Assembly (NCBI RefSeq): GCF_003576645.1
Contig: NC_044925.1
Coordinates: 3,088,585 to 3,152,584, forward strand
Length of the DNA stretch: 64,000 bases
Direction: 5' to 3'
From: Ipomoea triloba
Lineage: Eukaryota > Streptophyta > Magnoliopsida > Solanales > Convolvulaceae
The notes beneath the pieces were generated by a model. That model saw only the letters and a program-made list of their open reading frames with translations. It searched no databases and was not told the DNA's origin. The first letter of the stretch is position 1, and each line of letters starts with the position of its first letter. This document shows positions 36,786-49,571 of the stretch, one piece after another. A program made the position numbers and the translations under genes.

Positions 36786-37214
36786 TAATTTTACCCTTCA
36801 CCTTCTCCTCTTCTCCCCTTATCCTTCGCCTTTCCCACTCACAGCCCACCATGAACATACAAAAAATCTCAAAAATTAAAAGTAAAATAATTACAATGAA
36901 AAAGACTATCAATCCATCACAAAATCATCTTCAACCTCAAAACCCAAATCATACAAGTTATATTTTTTAGTTCACAAATTAAAAATAAAAAGAAAATACC
37001 TACTATGAAAAAGAATAAGCAGAGTAATCTTCATCCATGGTGCCATCAGATTCTTGTTGTTTTCTTGCCCATTGTTCTTCGCTTCTAGTTCTCCCTCCTT
37101 CTTCTTCTTCTTGCTTCTCGCGATCTCTGCATCTGATTTAGGGGAGAGGAACTCTGCTTTGATTTAGGGAATTAGGTGGGAGGAAATGGGTAGAGCTTGC
37201 AAATGGGTTGTGGC

Positions 37215-37229
37215 CTGTGGGTTTGGGTA

Positions 37230-37261
<32 letters not shown>

Positions 37262-37317
37262 CAGAGTGAGAGTACTGGTTGTGGTGGGACTGGTGGCCTG
37301 TGAGGTTTAGCAATTTA

Positions 37318-37372
<55 letters not shown>

Positions 37373-37420
37373 TGTAAATGTAATTAAAGAATTATATTTA
37401 ATAATAATAATAATAGTAAT
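37215..37420. repeat. (ATA)n microsatellites
   Basis: Two trinucleotide tracts of AATAAT units at about 37228-37257 and 37320-37370, with a shorter run near 37400. Confidence 0.9.
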
Positions 37421-38082
37421 AAATTACATATTTTGTTATATTTTTTTGAAGGGATATTTTATTATAGTTGAAACTTAAAATAACACAATACACTCATACC
37501 CTTAAATGTCATTTTACATGCGAGTTAATACCCAATATAGTCCTTGACTATAGTGGTTTTACTCGATTTAGTCCTAAATGACTTTTTGTACTTAATTTAG
37601 TCCTCGACTTTGATGGTTTTACTCACTTTAGTCCTTTGTTAGCAATTCCGTTTGTTGGCTGTTAAAAGAAAGGTCAACATGGGAATCTCTCCTCCCTCTT
37701 TTTTTTTGGTCCGATTACCCCCTCTCTAATGGTGTAAACTACTGAGTTTGTTTTATAAGAATGCTTTGTATCAACTTCATAGTTTCTCCCCATTAGAGTC
37801 TCTCATTGGCTTAGCATTCCATACTTTAATGTTTAAACTTTTCAAAATTCTTCTTTGAATTAAAATAACTTTACACCCATTATTACTACATTGAGATTTT
37901 GGGGATGGCATGCCCAGCGATATCCCCATACTTGGCTGCATCATATTTCATGATATTGTTCCGTCAAATATTGACATAAAAAAAAAAAAAAAAAACTTGG
38001 TAAGAACCACATATCATGTACAAGCTAGGTTGTGTTCCATATTTGTCTGTAAAAAAAACTACACTGTACAACACTAAACATG

Positions 38083-38166
38083 CACTACAAGAAAAATTGT
38101 GAATAGATGAAGGATTACGTTTTGTCACGATGTTTTCATTGCGATTCGTGATGTTTCTTGTATGAT
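38083..38166. mobile_element. Nested miniature CACTA element
   Basis: Begins CACTACAAGAAAAATTGTGA and ends GATTCGTGATGTTTCTTGTA, an imperfect inverted terminus of the CACTA class, the same class as the end at 2796. It is about 84 bp long. Confidence 0.55.
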
Positions 38167-38316
38167 CTACCACATCAGTATTTGTGTCACAACTAGTGAA
38201 AGAAAATGCTTTCATCCCTCGAGCAAAACATATTGACTTTTAGTGATTATATTAGGTGCAAAAGATAAAAATAAAAACAAAATTCAACTAAAGCCAAGAA
38301 ACTGCAATCCATTTGC

Positions 38317-38530
38317 TTAAGGTGTCAAGCCATGTTGAGACAAGTACTCAGAATTGAAAAACTTACTTAGATGCCTCATGCCACTGTCACACAAGATTGC
38401 CACGATAGTGTGGCCAGACTCTAATACTCGTGCCACTCTAACAGCTCCAACAAAATTCATGGTTGATGAACTTCCAACAAACAACGCATCATTCTTCAAC
38501 AGATTCATGATGAGCATCAACAAGAATAAG
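38317..38530 (-). pseudogene. Cysteine-synthase-like C-terminal fragment captured in a transposon
   Basis: The minus strand encodes about 66 residues with LFVGSSSTMNFVGAVRVAR, GHTIVAILCDSGMRHLSKF and a C-terminal YLSQHGLTP. This matches the C-terminal part of plant PLP-dependent cysteine synthase (O-acetylserine sulfhydrylase-like) enzymes. The N-terminal part with the PLP-binding lysine is missing, so it cannot be an active enzyme. It lies wholly between the inverted arms of the Mutator-like element, as expected of a captured host fragment. Confidence 0.75.
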
Positions 38531-38714
38531 AGGGGGAATTACAATGTTGACCCTTCTTTTAACAATCAACAAACGGAATTGCTAACGGAGGACTAAATTG
38601 AGTAAAACCATTAAAGTCGAGGAGTAAATTAGGTACAAAAAGTTATTTAGGACTAAATTGAGTAAAACCACTATAGTCGAGGACTATATTGGGTATTAAC
38701 TCTTTTACATACAA

Positions 38715-39090
38715 TACGTTAATGGTAAACAACTAATTTACCAAACACTTTTTTATAACCAGCTAATACAATCAGTTGGTCAAACTAGCTAAGACAATCA
38801 GCTATTAACTATCAGCTAATTCGATCAGCTACCAGCTACCAGCTATCAGCTATTTGCCAAACACCCCCATTAGCTGATTGTAGAAAGTCATTTAATAAAT
38901 TAGCTGTTAGCTGATAGCTAGCTGTTTGGTATAATTTCTTTTATCAAAAAGCTAATTGAAAAAGCTGCTTTGAGTAGCCTTTTTAATTTAAGCTTTTTAG
39001 AGTTACAAAAAGCTTATTAACCAAACAACTAATAGTGGTCAAATAAGCCAAAATTGGCTGATAGGCTGATTATTTACCAAACAAGCCCCA
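38715..39090. mobile_element. hAT-like MITE sequence
   Basis: Multiple AGCTATCAGCTA, TTAGCTGATTG and GCCAAACACCCCC motifs in both orientations, with an outer GTTTGG/CCAAAC end near 39080. It pairs with 36530-36785 and suggests that the Mutator-like element inserted into an older MITE. Confidence 0.55.
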
Positions 39091-39149
39091 TTGTGAAATA
39101 TGAAATGTGTCTCAATCCACAAAAGCTTTCATTAACTTGGGCTGAAAGT

Positions 39150-39275
39150 CTGAAACACACATCATATCACACAAACAATTTACAAAGTCGAAATATTAAT
39201 AATAGCACTGTACATGCTGCATGCATGCCATATAGCACAACTATTTCACAAAAGCAAACATAATACACCACTACT
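39150..39275. repeat. Conserved 3'-flank block of receptor 2
   Basis: Matches 5845-5965 and 4650-4770 (GCACAACTATTTCACAAAAG). It marks the downstream edge of the duplicated unit. Confidence 0.6.
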
Positions 39276-39313
39276 AGCAGGAACTGAAAACAGGAAACCA
39301 CTGCATATATATT

Positions 39314-39500
39314 CTGAAGCTCACAAGTGATTGTGGTGCTATAAAGTTCCCTTATCTGAAAAATTGTCCTAAAAGAATTTCAGAGGGCTGACTTAATTCC
39401 TTTGGCAGCTTGTATCTACATGCTGCCCTCTGAAATTCTTTTAGGACTATTTTCAGATAAGGGACATTAATTAGCACCATCACTTGTGAATTTCAGAAAG
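39314..39500. repeat. Long nested hairpin in the 3' region of receptor 2
   Basis: The arm at 39317-39386 (GCTCACAAGTGATTGTGGTG, CTTATCTGAAAAATTGTCCT, AAAAGAATTTCAGAGGGC) is complementary to 39423-39494 in nested order, giving a stem of roughly 65 bp with few mismatches and a loop of about 35 nt. It lies about 70 bp after the stop codon and is probably in the 3' UTR. Receptor 1 has an inverted repeat of different arm sequence at the matching place. Confidence 0.75.
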
Positions 39501-39569
39501 CAAACTTAATTCAATTCGGAAAACCACTCATTTCAGCAGAACTGAGAACTAGCATAGATTTGTATTTCT

Positions 39570-42500
39570 TCAAACAGATCTGCTAGTGCTGGGAGAAGCA
39601 GAAATTTGGGTATCTGTCACTCCACCCCGTGAAGTGGTCGCTGATTTTGTATGCCAAGTTGTGTCTTCAGCTGTGGAAATCTCACCATATGGTTCAGGCC
39701 GATATCTGCCAGAAGTAAGCTGCTTTAATCTTTCCTTTAGATCCTTCAATTCAAGCTCTTCCTTTAGAACCTTCACAACTTGAGTCATGGTCGGTCTTTG
39801 ATCTGGGTACTGGTCCAAGCACAACATTGCTAATTCTAACATTGTATCTGCTTGTTCCCAATCGACGGTATTAGACATGCTTCTATCAACTAGATTCATA
39901 AAATGTCCTTCTCTATGCTTTTCGCGTGCTGCCTGCAATCATATATACACAGAATGCAGCTAGCAATTTAGTGCACACTGATATCATAGAATTTGACAAT
40001 GCTAATAAATAGTGATCAATATAATCATGTAAATTAAGATTGGCTCACCACATCTGGAAGGTACTCAGTGTCAACCCCACTGCTAGACATTGAAATCTTT
40101 TCTTTCATTCCACTGACAACTATGAGTACAAGAACTCCGAAGTTATACGCGTCTGCCTTTGTTGTTAAGAGGTCATATTTTGCGTATTCAGGCGCCATGT
40201 ATACCCTGCAAAGTACTTTCAGGTAAGAATGTTCCATACAAACTTATTGGATTGTTAGCTTATTTACAGTTTTAAGAAAACATCAAGACATGGTTGTCCA
40301 GAAAAAGGAGGGACCAATTAAGTATATCATTACACTGTTCCTTCCAACCGCGACTTTCCTTGGTCATGGAGTCTGGAAAATCCAAAGTCAGATATCTTTG
40401 CATTGCGATGTTCGTCAAGAAAAATGCTGGTTGGTTTGATATTTCCATGGACAATTTTCTGCTTGCACTCATGAAGAAAAGCTAGACCTTCTGCTATGCC
40501 AAGGCAAATGTTGCGCCTTGTTGCCCAATCTAATTTCGACCTGTTTGAACCTGCGAGGAAACTACCTCGTTTACTGCTGCTAGACATGCTAAAGTGAAGA
40601 AAAACTTCAGTATAAAGGCCCGCAGAGATAGAGGCAATACCAAAAAGTGCATTTTGAAGAGAATTACGACCTATATCTTCATAAACAAGCAACAGTTGAT
40701 TCTTCTCTGCAATGCATCCTATTAACTTTACAAGGTTCGGATGTTCCATGAGAGAAATCGTAGAATCCTTCTCCCTAAATGCACGAATTATATCTTTTGT
40801 TGCTGAAACCTTTTCAACTGCAACGACAGTTCCATTGCCAAGTGTAGCCTGAATAGAAATTCAGTAGCAAACAATAACACTTCTGCAACATCAAAATGGG
40901 AGGAGCTACATGTCTATTGTAGATGTTAGATGTAAATCCTATCTATATTAAAGACAATAAATGACAGTTCTCTTGTAGTGTCATATTAAATGACTTGAAG
41001 AAAAACTAACCTCATAGAAAGTTCCAAAGCCACCCTCACCAAGTTTGTCCTTGAAATTCTTTGCAGCAGCTTTTAGTTTTCGGAAGTTGTAAAATCCTCC
41101 AGGATACAACTCAACCACTCCTAGAAGAAAAATCAGTGGAATAAATGGGACAATCAACAAAGGGCAATGAATGCTGGAAATCTTATTGTGTAGCCCCCTC
41201 CCCCACAACAACAACAACAACAATAGTATTAGTAGCCAAGCCAATTGTTTTAAAGTAGAAGTTACCTTCATGCGATTTGTCTTCCATTTTCCAGAAATAA
41301 ACTATCAACACTATCAGAAGAAGTAAGGCAGATAATGAGATTGCAGCCATCTTTGGAGGAGACATACCACTCTCTATAGCTGGATCAGGAATTTACATCT
41401 AGAAATATCAGATAAGAAAAGTAGGATGTGAAATGGTGCACTAGGTAAAGAAGAAAATAAACAAATATGACTTACAAGGATATACAGAAATTGCGGATAT
41501 AAGGGGACCATAGTGATCTGTCGGCACTTCCGATGAACCCTTCCCTGACCAATATAAGTGAATCTCCAGTTTACTATTGTTAACTATAACATTTTTTATT
41601 TCCTCAGTCCAAGCCTTATTTACACCCTCTGCTTTTTGTTCTATGTTGTAATTTTCCAGTACATTCTTCCCCTGCAATTACAATCAGCTTTCAAGATTCC
41701 AGTTTGTCAACTTATAGTGCAATAATTCTATTGGTAGTTGTACCATACCTGGATATCCACATCAAAAACACGGCCAGATTTTTTGATATATGGGGCTTTG
41801 TAATCATTGCTAACTAATTCAGCAAAGTGAAGTTTCACAGTGTATTTATCATTTCTTAAACAAAATCCATAATACTTCAAGGAGATTGGGGATACACGTG
41901 CTGTACTGTAAAGAGGTCCATCATCAACACCAGCAATGCATGTATTGTTGATTATGTATGTGTCAATCCAGGGTCTTGATAATAGGTAAGTTCCCATGCT
42001 ACTAAAACCCCAACTTGAACTGCTACTCATAAAGAAAGTTGAACTTCCATTTGAAGTCAGATCACCTTCATAATTAGTTCCATTGATTGGCATTGATTCA
42101 CCACCACAATTTATATATAGATGGTCTACTGCAATGGAAACCAAATTGTCATTATATCGAAAATAAATGTTTCTCTTAAGAGTCCATACAATTTTTTTTT
42201 GAAGAAGAAGCAAATTCAGGTCGTTATGCTTTTATCCAAATTATGTTTATTTCAGACCATTCTGTGCATCTTGGTACTAGTAAAAGGTAACCTTTTGATT
42301 ACATGCTGACTGCATAAACTACCACCATAAAGTGTCACGTACAGCGGTACATGTCCATAATTATTGTAAATTCCCCAATGAGATCATTGCAAAGAAAAGG
42401 TAATAATAGCTTAACCATAATATACTTACACAAGTGTTCTTTCTTGCTGCAGCTATAGCCAACTTGTTCCCAATGTGTAGCCCTAAAATATCAAAATAAA

Positions 42501-45500
42501 CACAACACAGGATCATCATGCCCTTCAAACAAACTAGTCCATCTGTTTACAGTATTTACTATTTATTTAGGATGAGGTGAGTGGGTGGGAGGAATAAGTG
42601 TTCCCCAAATGAAAAGAAAGTGCTTACATTTCATCGGACTTGAGGCATGAGAACAAGTTCCTGCAATAGAAAGATCCAAAGTATGATCGATTTGCAAAGT
42701 AAGAAAAATCAAAACATTGCACATAGGGAAAATGCATTATAAATCAAAGGATAGTCAATTAGAAATCCTCACAGGTTTGATGAGTTTGAATTTTTAATTT
42801 CTGTGACATTGTTTGTGAACAGATTTTCAGATACGTCGCTGCATTAAATGAAAAGAAAACAATAAGAAAAAACCACTATTAATTATCATAGATGGAATGG
42901 AAAGGAATGAGAATGAGAGTGACGACTTGGCTTAACACTTTTGGTTCAAATCCTACATGATGAGATCATTGTTCCCAAAATCATTAGACATCAGCTTCTT
43001 TAATCTTGATTTTTATTATAGTGAGGAAGTTGATCATTAAGTTTTCTGTTTGGGTTCAGAGCAATTACATATGCCTAGTCGAATTCATTATCCATGCCGG
43101 AATTGTCCCATTCAGTTCATTTCCTCGGAGAAATCTGAAAAACAATGCAAGGACAAAGATAACATTTAAAATGTTTTTTTTTGTGAAACCAATGGATGTG
43201 ATGTGTTTGAACTCATGAAAGCATGCAGGCCAAAATTCTATGCAGGGAAGAACATATGTAGTGTAAACTCCCTTACATGTATTCTGGTAGTCGGCTGGAA
43301 ACATCTTTTGGAATTTCACCAAACAAACGGTTGAAACTCAAGTCCCTGAATAAGAAATGGAATATGAAAATCAAATATGTATTTATTCACAAAACATGCA
43401 AAACAGTTCATAGAAATCTTTTTTTTTTTTTAAATAAAAATTGGGTGGGTGGGGGGAGGTAATTGATGATGAAGTTCTTATTTGAAAATACTGCAAAAAT
43501 ATATGAACAGATAACTTACAGATAATACAGAGTATTTAGCTTCCAAATTGTATCAGGAATAGGGCCAGTAAGCAAACATTTCCTCAATGTCCTGAAAACC
43601 GAAGATAATTCATAAGATTATGGTAATGTTTCAAGGGGAGCAAAGGAAAACAAGTAAATTCAGCATAAGCTAGGAGTGTACTAGAAAGCTCACAGATATT
43701 TCAAGGAATTCATCTTTGAAAAATCAGGAAACTCAAACCCTCCTCCATTTAAATCACTTACAAGCCTGAATGGTGATACGACAGTGAGCATTTCACTAAA
43801 ATCTCAATAATTTTGAAGTTTACATGTAAAGGCAGGTGAAAAGATTGGTCAAATTTTTTTTACAAGATCTTACAAATATTCAAGTTTTGTCAAATTTGAG
43901 ATTTCAGCAGGCAGAGGGCTTTCAAACTTGTTCCCAATCAGAACCCTACTCGAGAATTGAAGATCATAAAATCAGAAGTTTCAATTCTCACAGATATATC
44001 AGCACAGGTGAGTTAATCATATGCCTTACAAGTATTGGAGGTTCAGTAGTTGGTCAATAGAATCTGGGATTCGTCCATTCAAGTCGTTCCCTCGAACATC
44101 GCTGAAGAAATTAGCAGATGACTGATTGATTAAGTACAAATACTCTTACACCAAATTATTGCAATGGTTCAAGTAGTGTTTGTCAAAAATGAAAAGGAAC
44201 CAAAAACAGCCACTTACAATTTTATCAGCTCCTTCATATCCATGATTCTTGCCGGCAATGCATTAACAAATTTGTTATTCTGCAGAAACCTGAACTCATT
44301 TGTTAATCATCAAGTAAGGGCATCAATTGCTTCAAACGCATCAAATCAAAATACTCGTTAAATATATAAATTTTATATATACTAATTTCAATTATCTTTA
44401 TTAATCAAATCAGAGACATAAAATGAAACAAATAGAAGTTTATATTTTTTTAGTATAAATATTATATTTTCATTTTAAGATGATCATCCATAAGCATTTA
44501 CTTACAAATTCTTAAGACAAGTTAAATTTCCAAGCTGGTCGGGTAGAGAACCGGAGAGTTGGTTGTCACTAAGGTCCCCGAATTACAAAATGGAAGTGTA
44601 AAAATTGATCAAGTACATGCATGATCGGTTCAAAATTCAGAAAATTGATAAATTTCAAAGTTTCATTCATATATGTCGCCTTACAAAGTCACCAGGCTCT
44701 TAAAGTTCTCCACTACACTTGGAATTTTTGCTGACAATAAATTATTGCTCAAATCTCTGAAACAACAAACAAAACATAGATAATAAACAAGAAACTAAGA
44801 AAGAATGACAATAAAACGGAACTGGAACAAGTTAACACTTACAGTGACGTTAGGTTTACGAGGGAACCCAGGTGAAGTGGAATTGAACCGCTAAATAAAT
44901 TATCAGATAGATCCCTATAATTCAAACCACAAATACATTTCAAAAGGAGTTACATTGTTCATGATGTATTTTCTTTTTAATATTCACCTCTTACATGTCA
45001 TATCTTGATTGTTAATAAATAGATCGGTTAAAAAAATAAAAATAAAATTGGGTGGGTTAGTCAATTCATGTGTAGGCTAAAAAAGTAAGAATATATGGAG
45101 TTTAATTGTCATATCATATAGAATTCATAGGGAAATAGCATTAGTTTGAAAGTTGTGGAAATGGAAAATATAAAAATAAAAATTGATAGTATATTTTCAT
45201 AGAATAAAACTAATGTCACATATGTTAGTGATGTTATTGGATAAAAAAAAAGGAAAGAATAAAATTTGTGATTCATTATTTAAGGAAATAATATTAGGTG
45301 ATTCTAGTTTCGCCGAACTAATCCTAAATTCATAGGACATCACCCCTAGAGCCACTACGGATGTAAATCGCAAGTCGCCCAATCAATCGAATGTTTAAAT
45401 TTTGGATTAATTACTATAGCATGTTATTGCGTTAAGATGGTGGAAAATGATAGTAAATATAATATCACTCATAAATTAAAAATATCAATATAACAGACAA

Positions 45501-45575
45501 ATTTTTAGAATTCTTGGTTTGTTGTCAACAGTACAATATTCACATGACATTTGGTTGGTTTGAAGAATTAAAAAG

Positions 45576-45652
<77 letters not shown>

Positions 45653-48600
45653 TGTATGTATGTATGTATGTATGTATGTACGTACTTGATTGATTTAACA
45701 AATATTTTTTAAAAAAATAAATATATAATAAAATATACCCAATAATAATATAAATAAATATAAATTTGAAAAAATTAGCTATTTTTTAAAGACAAAAATA
45801 ACTATTGGTAGGGTATCAAATTTGTAAAATATATTTCATGAAATAAAAAGTGAACTTATTTTGTAGAAATTTTATTATATGTTTACCCTATTCAGCAAAC
45901 TAAACACAATATGGCAAACAGCGTTTGCATTCCTATTTTTGTTTTCTTCCATTCTAAGGATTGTGGTGTTAACTTACAAGAATTCCAACTTCATATCACC
46001 AAGAAAGTGGGGTATTGGTCCTTCCAATGAGTTGTCTTTAAGATCCCTGTCAATTACCATAGAGGTTAGAATAATTTTTTAGAAAAATGTTTACGTTTAT
46101 ATGTTTATATTAATATATCATCATATCAATAATCGAGTAAAAAGAAAAAAGAGAAATAAGTTTCATTTTTTTTAAGAGAGAACTTACAAATGTTTTAGAT
46201 TCGTTAGATTTGCATATGAGCCAGAAATCTTGCCAAGAAACTTGTTTCCATACAACACACTGTAACAAATACAACACACATGGTTATCTTAACTACTTTG
46301 TAATAATTATTAAGAACCAAACATATTATTAAGAGTAAATACTAATTCATGATACATACAGTTTAGTTAGGTTTTTAAGTTTTCCGATCGCTTTTGGCAA
46401 TTCACCTTCAAAACTCCGGTATGAGAAACGACTACAACATATTTGAAGAAAAGCATATCAACAATAATCACATATATAATTATACAATTAGCTAATTGGA
46501 CAAAATAACCTTGATATAGCATACAAACTTAGCAAAGACCCTAACAAAGTATATAGTAAGACAAGTATAAAGCAAATATTTTCTTAAGAAAAAATATGTA
46601 ATATATCGTTAATGTATAAGTGCTACTCCCTCCGTCCCATTTTATGTGTCTGGTTCAGTTAACGGGACTTGATTGAAGTTAGTTTTAATTCATAACTTTC
46701 ATAATATTAAGTTTAGTACGTATTAGTATACAAAATTTATATATTTAGAATCTACACTAAAAGTACTATTAAAAACAAAATATCAAATTTAAAAATAAGT
46801 AAAAATACTTAATAAAATAAACAAAGAAGAAATAGTTGATTTAACCAATAAATAGTAAGCATGACAGATAAAATGGGACAAGGGAGTATATAATTAACCA
46901 TTTTCATATTTAAAAAACTACCAAGTACTACACAAATTCACCAAAATGACCTTCTCAATACGAAGAAGCTATTGTACTTGATGCCACCTTCAATCTTGCT
47001 ATAACTCTTATGAATAGTTATGGTTAAAAGGAGTGATAATAGAATTTTAGTATCTAGGCATCAACATTGAATCAAACATTAGATTTGCATAATATGTCAA
47101 GAATAAAATGTCATCTTATAAAATAAACCTAATCCACTATTTGGTTCATTTTCTATTAAATGGTGTAAATTTCATAAAATTGTTATTCCCCATCTCCTTA
47201 TATTTAATAACTTTTATACACGAACATAAATATTTATTTAGTATTCTTGGTAAAGGTTATTAGGTTAGGTTTACATGTGTACTGTGTATCATTTTTAATT
47301 TGTATGTGTATAAATAAATAAATATATGTATGTATGTATATTCTGTGTGGGTTTTGTTATTTGACAGTACAACTAATTCCTTTTATATCCTTGGACCAAT
47401 CAAACTTATACTATCATTATATTCTTTCTGTATGTAATTTTAATTTGTTTCAATTTTCAGCGTGAAACAAACAATAAATAATATTCTTATTCTTATTTTA
47501 TTTAATATTTTTATTTTTTAAAAACATTCTTTACAAAATAGCATCTTTTTTATATTTTTTAAATTTCTTTCAGCCTAAAAAATCAAAACCCCCACTAATG
47601 AGATTCAATCGTGTGATAACCATTCATTTGAAATGGTAACAGAGATGTAATCACATTATATAGTTGTTGACCTTTAATATATTTATTTTAATTGACACAT
47701 ATTTCATTTTCTCAATCTTTATTTCGCTAATCAAACGTCAAATAAAAGAGAAAATTATAAGAATTATTTGAAATATATCTATTAAAATAAAATGAATATA
47801 TATACATTTCTGTCACCCGGCAAACTTTCTCGAGATTGCAGTCGCAAGTAATAGAATTTGTTGGATTAGGGGCACACTTCTCGCTAGAAATCATTTTTGA
47901 ACATCCAAGCAATTCATTGATGGCAGCATCTGGCATTTTATTTTTAAGGAAAACAATATTAGATTAATTCAAGTCCGAAGAAAACATATTATAAATGATA
48001 GAATTGAAGGAGGGTTATTGAATAACTCTGAACAAACCATCATAGAAATGGATTGCTTAGTAAGCTTATAGCCGATCTACTCGAAAATAAAAAGATTAAA
48101 AAAATCTAATAATGTTGTTATTCTCACAACATTTATTAAATGATAATGTTGTTCACATCATATATATCGTCATGTTATTATTGTCATGTAATTACACCTT
48201 CACTCACTCACTCACATCATAATGAATTGTTATCATTAATGCTGCATCATTATTTATCTTTACAAAAATGGGATATTTTAAGAAAATGTCTTTATTAGAA
48301 GTTGAACATCTGTTGCTTGAACAATTAATTAAAGCTCTAATGACTGGATCACACTATTAATTAACGTGTTAATATGTTTATTATTCTATTTAATATTAAC
48401 ATTAATTTGAAAAATATCTTAATATATTTTTCTATAATTAAATTCTTTTAATGCTAATAAACTCTTTGATTTATAGAAAAGCCCATAGTCATTATTGAGT
48501 TTTCGATGAAGTCAGCCTTGTGATCCTAGCCAGTAAAACGATCACAAAGAGGTAAACTAGCTCATGTTGTTTAACATACATGCTCAAACCAAGAGGGATT

Positions 48601-49047
48601 ACAAGAAAGTATTATATTAGAAAAAAAGAAAAGAAAAAAAAAAGCCATGCATATTATACAAAGAGTTAATACTATAAAGCATTATATTATGTTTTTTTTT
48701 TTTTTTACATGAAATGAGTTGATGAGTACATTATAGTGTGGTAAACTCATTATTGTGGCAAAGCAGATAATCCCTAACAAATCAGCCATTTTTTAGTTAC
48801 TAATTTAATCGTAAGCATATATCTTTATATATCATGTTAAAATTTAAATAGGGTCCAACGGGTAGCTAATGATACCACCCGCCTGGAAGGCAAGAATAGC
48901 AGTAAAAGAAGAATTAATATAAAACTAATAAAATTTATATGACTAGTCTCATAAAAAACTTACAATAAAAACCATGTATTTATAGGCTTATTATGAAAAC
49001 AACTAAATCTAAGAATATAGTAAAAAAAAAAAAAAAAAAAAAAAAAN

Positions 49048-49100
<53 letters not shown>

Positions 49101-49472
49101 AACAAACTAAATTTTATCTCATAAAAATCTCTAAACTGTAATTTCTAACATGTCGTGTTAATGGCAAACTGAAAAAGTAGTATTCTAAAAATATATGACA
49201 TATTATTTCTTTTTTCTAATAAGAAGTGAAATAATATTTAAAAATATGGAAAGATAAATAAAGTATATGTATGGATATTGGTGTATGTATAGTAATCTAA
49301 AGAAAAAGAATATTTATGGGGACTCACTATCTTCGGTGCCAAGAGGTTTATGTCGGTCGCCGGATATAGTAGTGCAGAATGTTGTACTTTCAGTTACTTC
49401 TTCTCCCATGGTTAGTTGACAGTTGAGAGAGAAGAGCAACAACACAAACACCAACAACTTCACCATTTCCAT
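39570..49472 (-). CDS. LRR-malectin receptor-like protein with degenerate kinase domain (copy 2)
   Basis: I assembled 26 exons totalling 3090 nt (1029 aa): 49472-49328, 47929-47806, 46431-46360, 46259-46188, 46046-45978, 44914-44843, 44756-44685, 44577-44506 (acceptor defective), 44289-44218, 44101-44030, 43945-43874, 43765-43694, 43591-43520, 43345-43277, 43134-43069, 42838-42773, 42660-42628, 42482-42430, 42128-41749, 41671-41476, 41379-41266, 41120-41011, 40848-40641, 40550-40334, 40205-40049, 39932-39570. Parts: signal peptide, Cys-rich cap, about 14 leucine-rich repeats, malectin domain (about 449-640), membrane helix, kinase fold (about 690-970), Ser/Thr-rich tail. As in copy 1, the VAIK Lys is Glu (VAVEKVS), HRD is HGN ([13 protein letters not shown]), while the P-loop, DFG and APE are kept. 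A plasma-membrane receptor with probable non-catalytic signalling is inferred. All other introns follow GT-AG. Confidence 0.88.
44568..44580 (-). other. Lost splice acceptor at exon 8 of receptor 2
   Basis: At the border matching AATTCAG|GGACC of receptor 1 exon 12 (13295), copy 2 reads AATTCGG|GGACC, so the invariant AG is GG. The next AG, nine bases inside the exon (CTTAG|TGAC, exon from 44568), keeps the reading frame and would remove three residues. Skipping the 72-nt exon would also keep the frame and remove one repeat. Confidence 0.75.
45583..45680. repeat. (TA)n(TATG)n compound microsatellite
   Basis: About twenty TA units followed by about fourteen TATG units in intron 5 of receptor 2. 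At the matching place receptor 1 carries extra LRR exons. Confidence 0.95.
46620..47700. other. Intron 2 of receptor 2 without further exons
   Basis: A/T-rich. I saw no LRR-type exon and no clear transposon terminus. The run CTCCCTCCGTCCCATTTTAT near 46626 and TGGGACAAGGGAGTA near 46876 form the inverted ends of a roughly 260-bp Stowaway-like MITE. Confidence 0.5.
49021..49097. repeat. Poly-A tract with a single N
   Basis: A 77-base A run interrupted by N at 49047, probably a contig join inside intron 1 of receptor 2. Confidence 0.9.
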
Positions 49473-49561
49473 CTCTCAATATATTGACTTAGCTTGATTA
49501 TATTCAATTCTAATTGCTTGCTTGATATCTCTTCACTCCACAACCTATATATCATCCCCTC

Positions 49562-49571
49562 CTATTTATTG
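49562..49571 (-). promoter_or_regulatory. Possible TATA-type element of receptor 2
   Basis: The minus strand reads CAATAAATAGGAGGGGA about 90 bp upstream of the ATG at 49472, matching CAATATAAATAGGAGGGGA of receptor 1 but with TA lost from the TATA core. If used, it is a weaker core promoter. Confidence 0.45.

Larger units (their letters stand above)
37522..38702. mobile_element. Mutator-like element carrying a host gene fragment (Pack-MULE-like)
   Basis: The ends GAGTTAATACCCAATATAGT and its reverse complement begin inverted arms of about 150 bp (37522-37690 and 38540-38702). They are flanked by TTTTACATGC on the left and TTTTACATAC on the right, a 10-bp direct repeat with one mismatch, close to the 9-bp duplication made by Mutator-type transposases. 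The interior has no transposase but contains a cysteine-synthase-like fragment and a nested mini-CACTA element. Confidence 0.7.
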
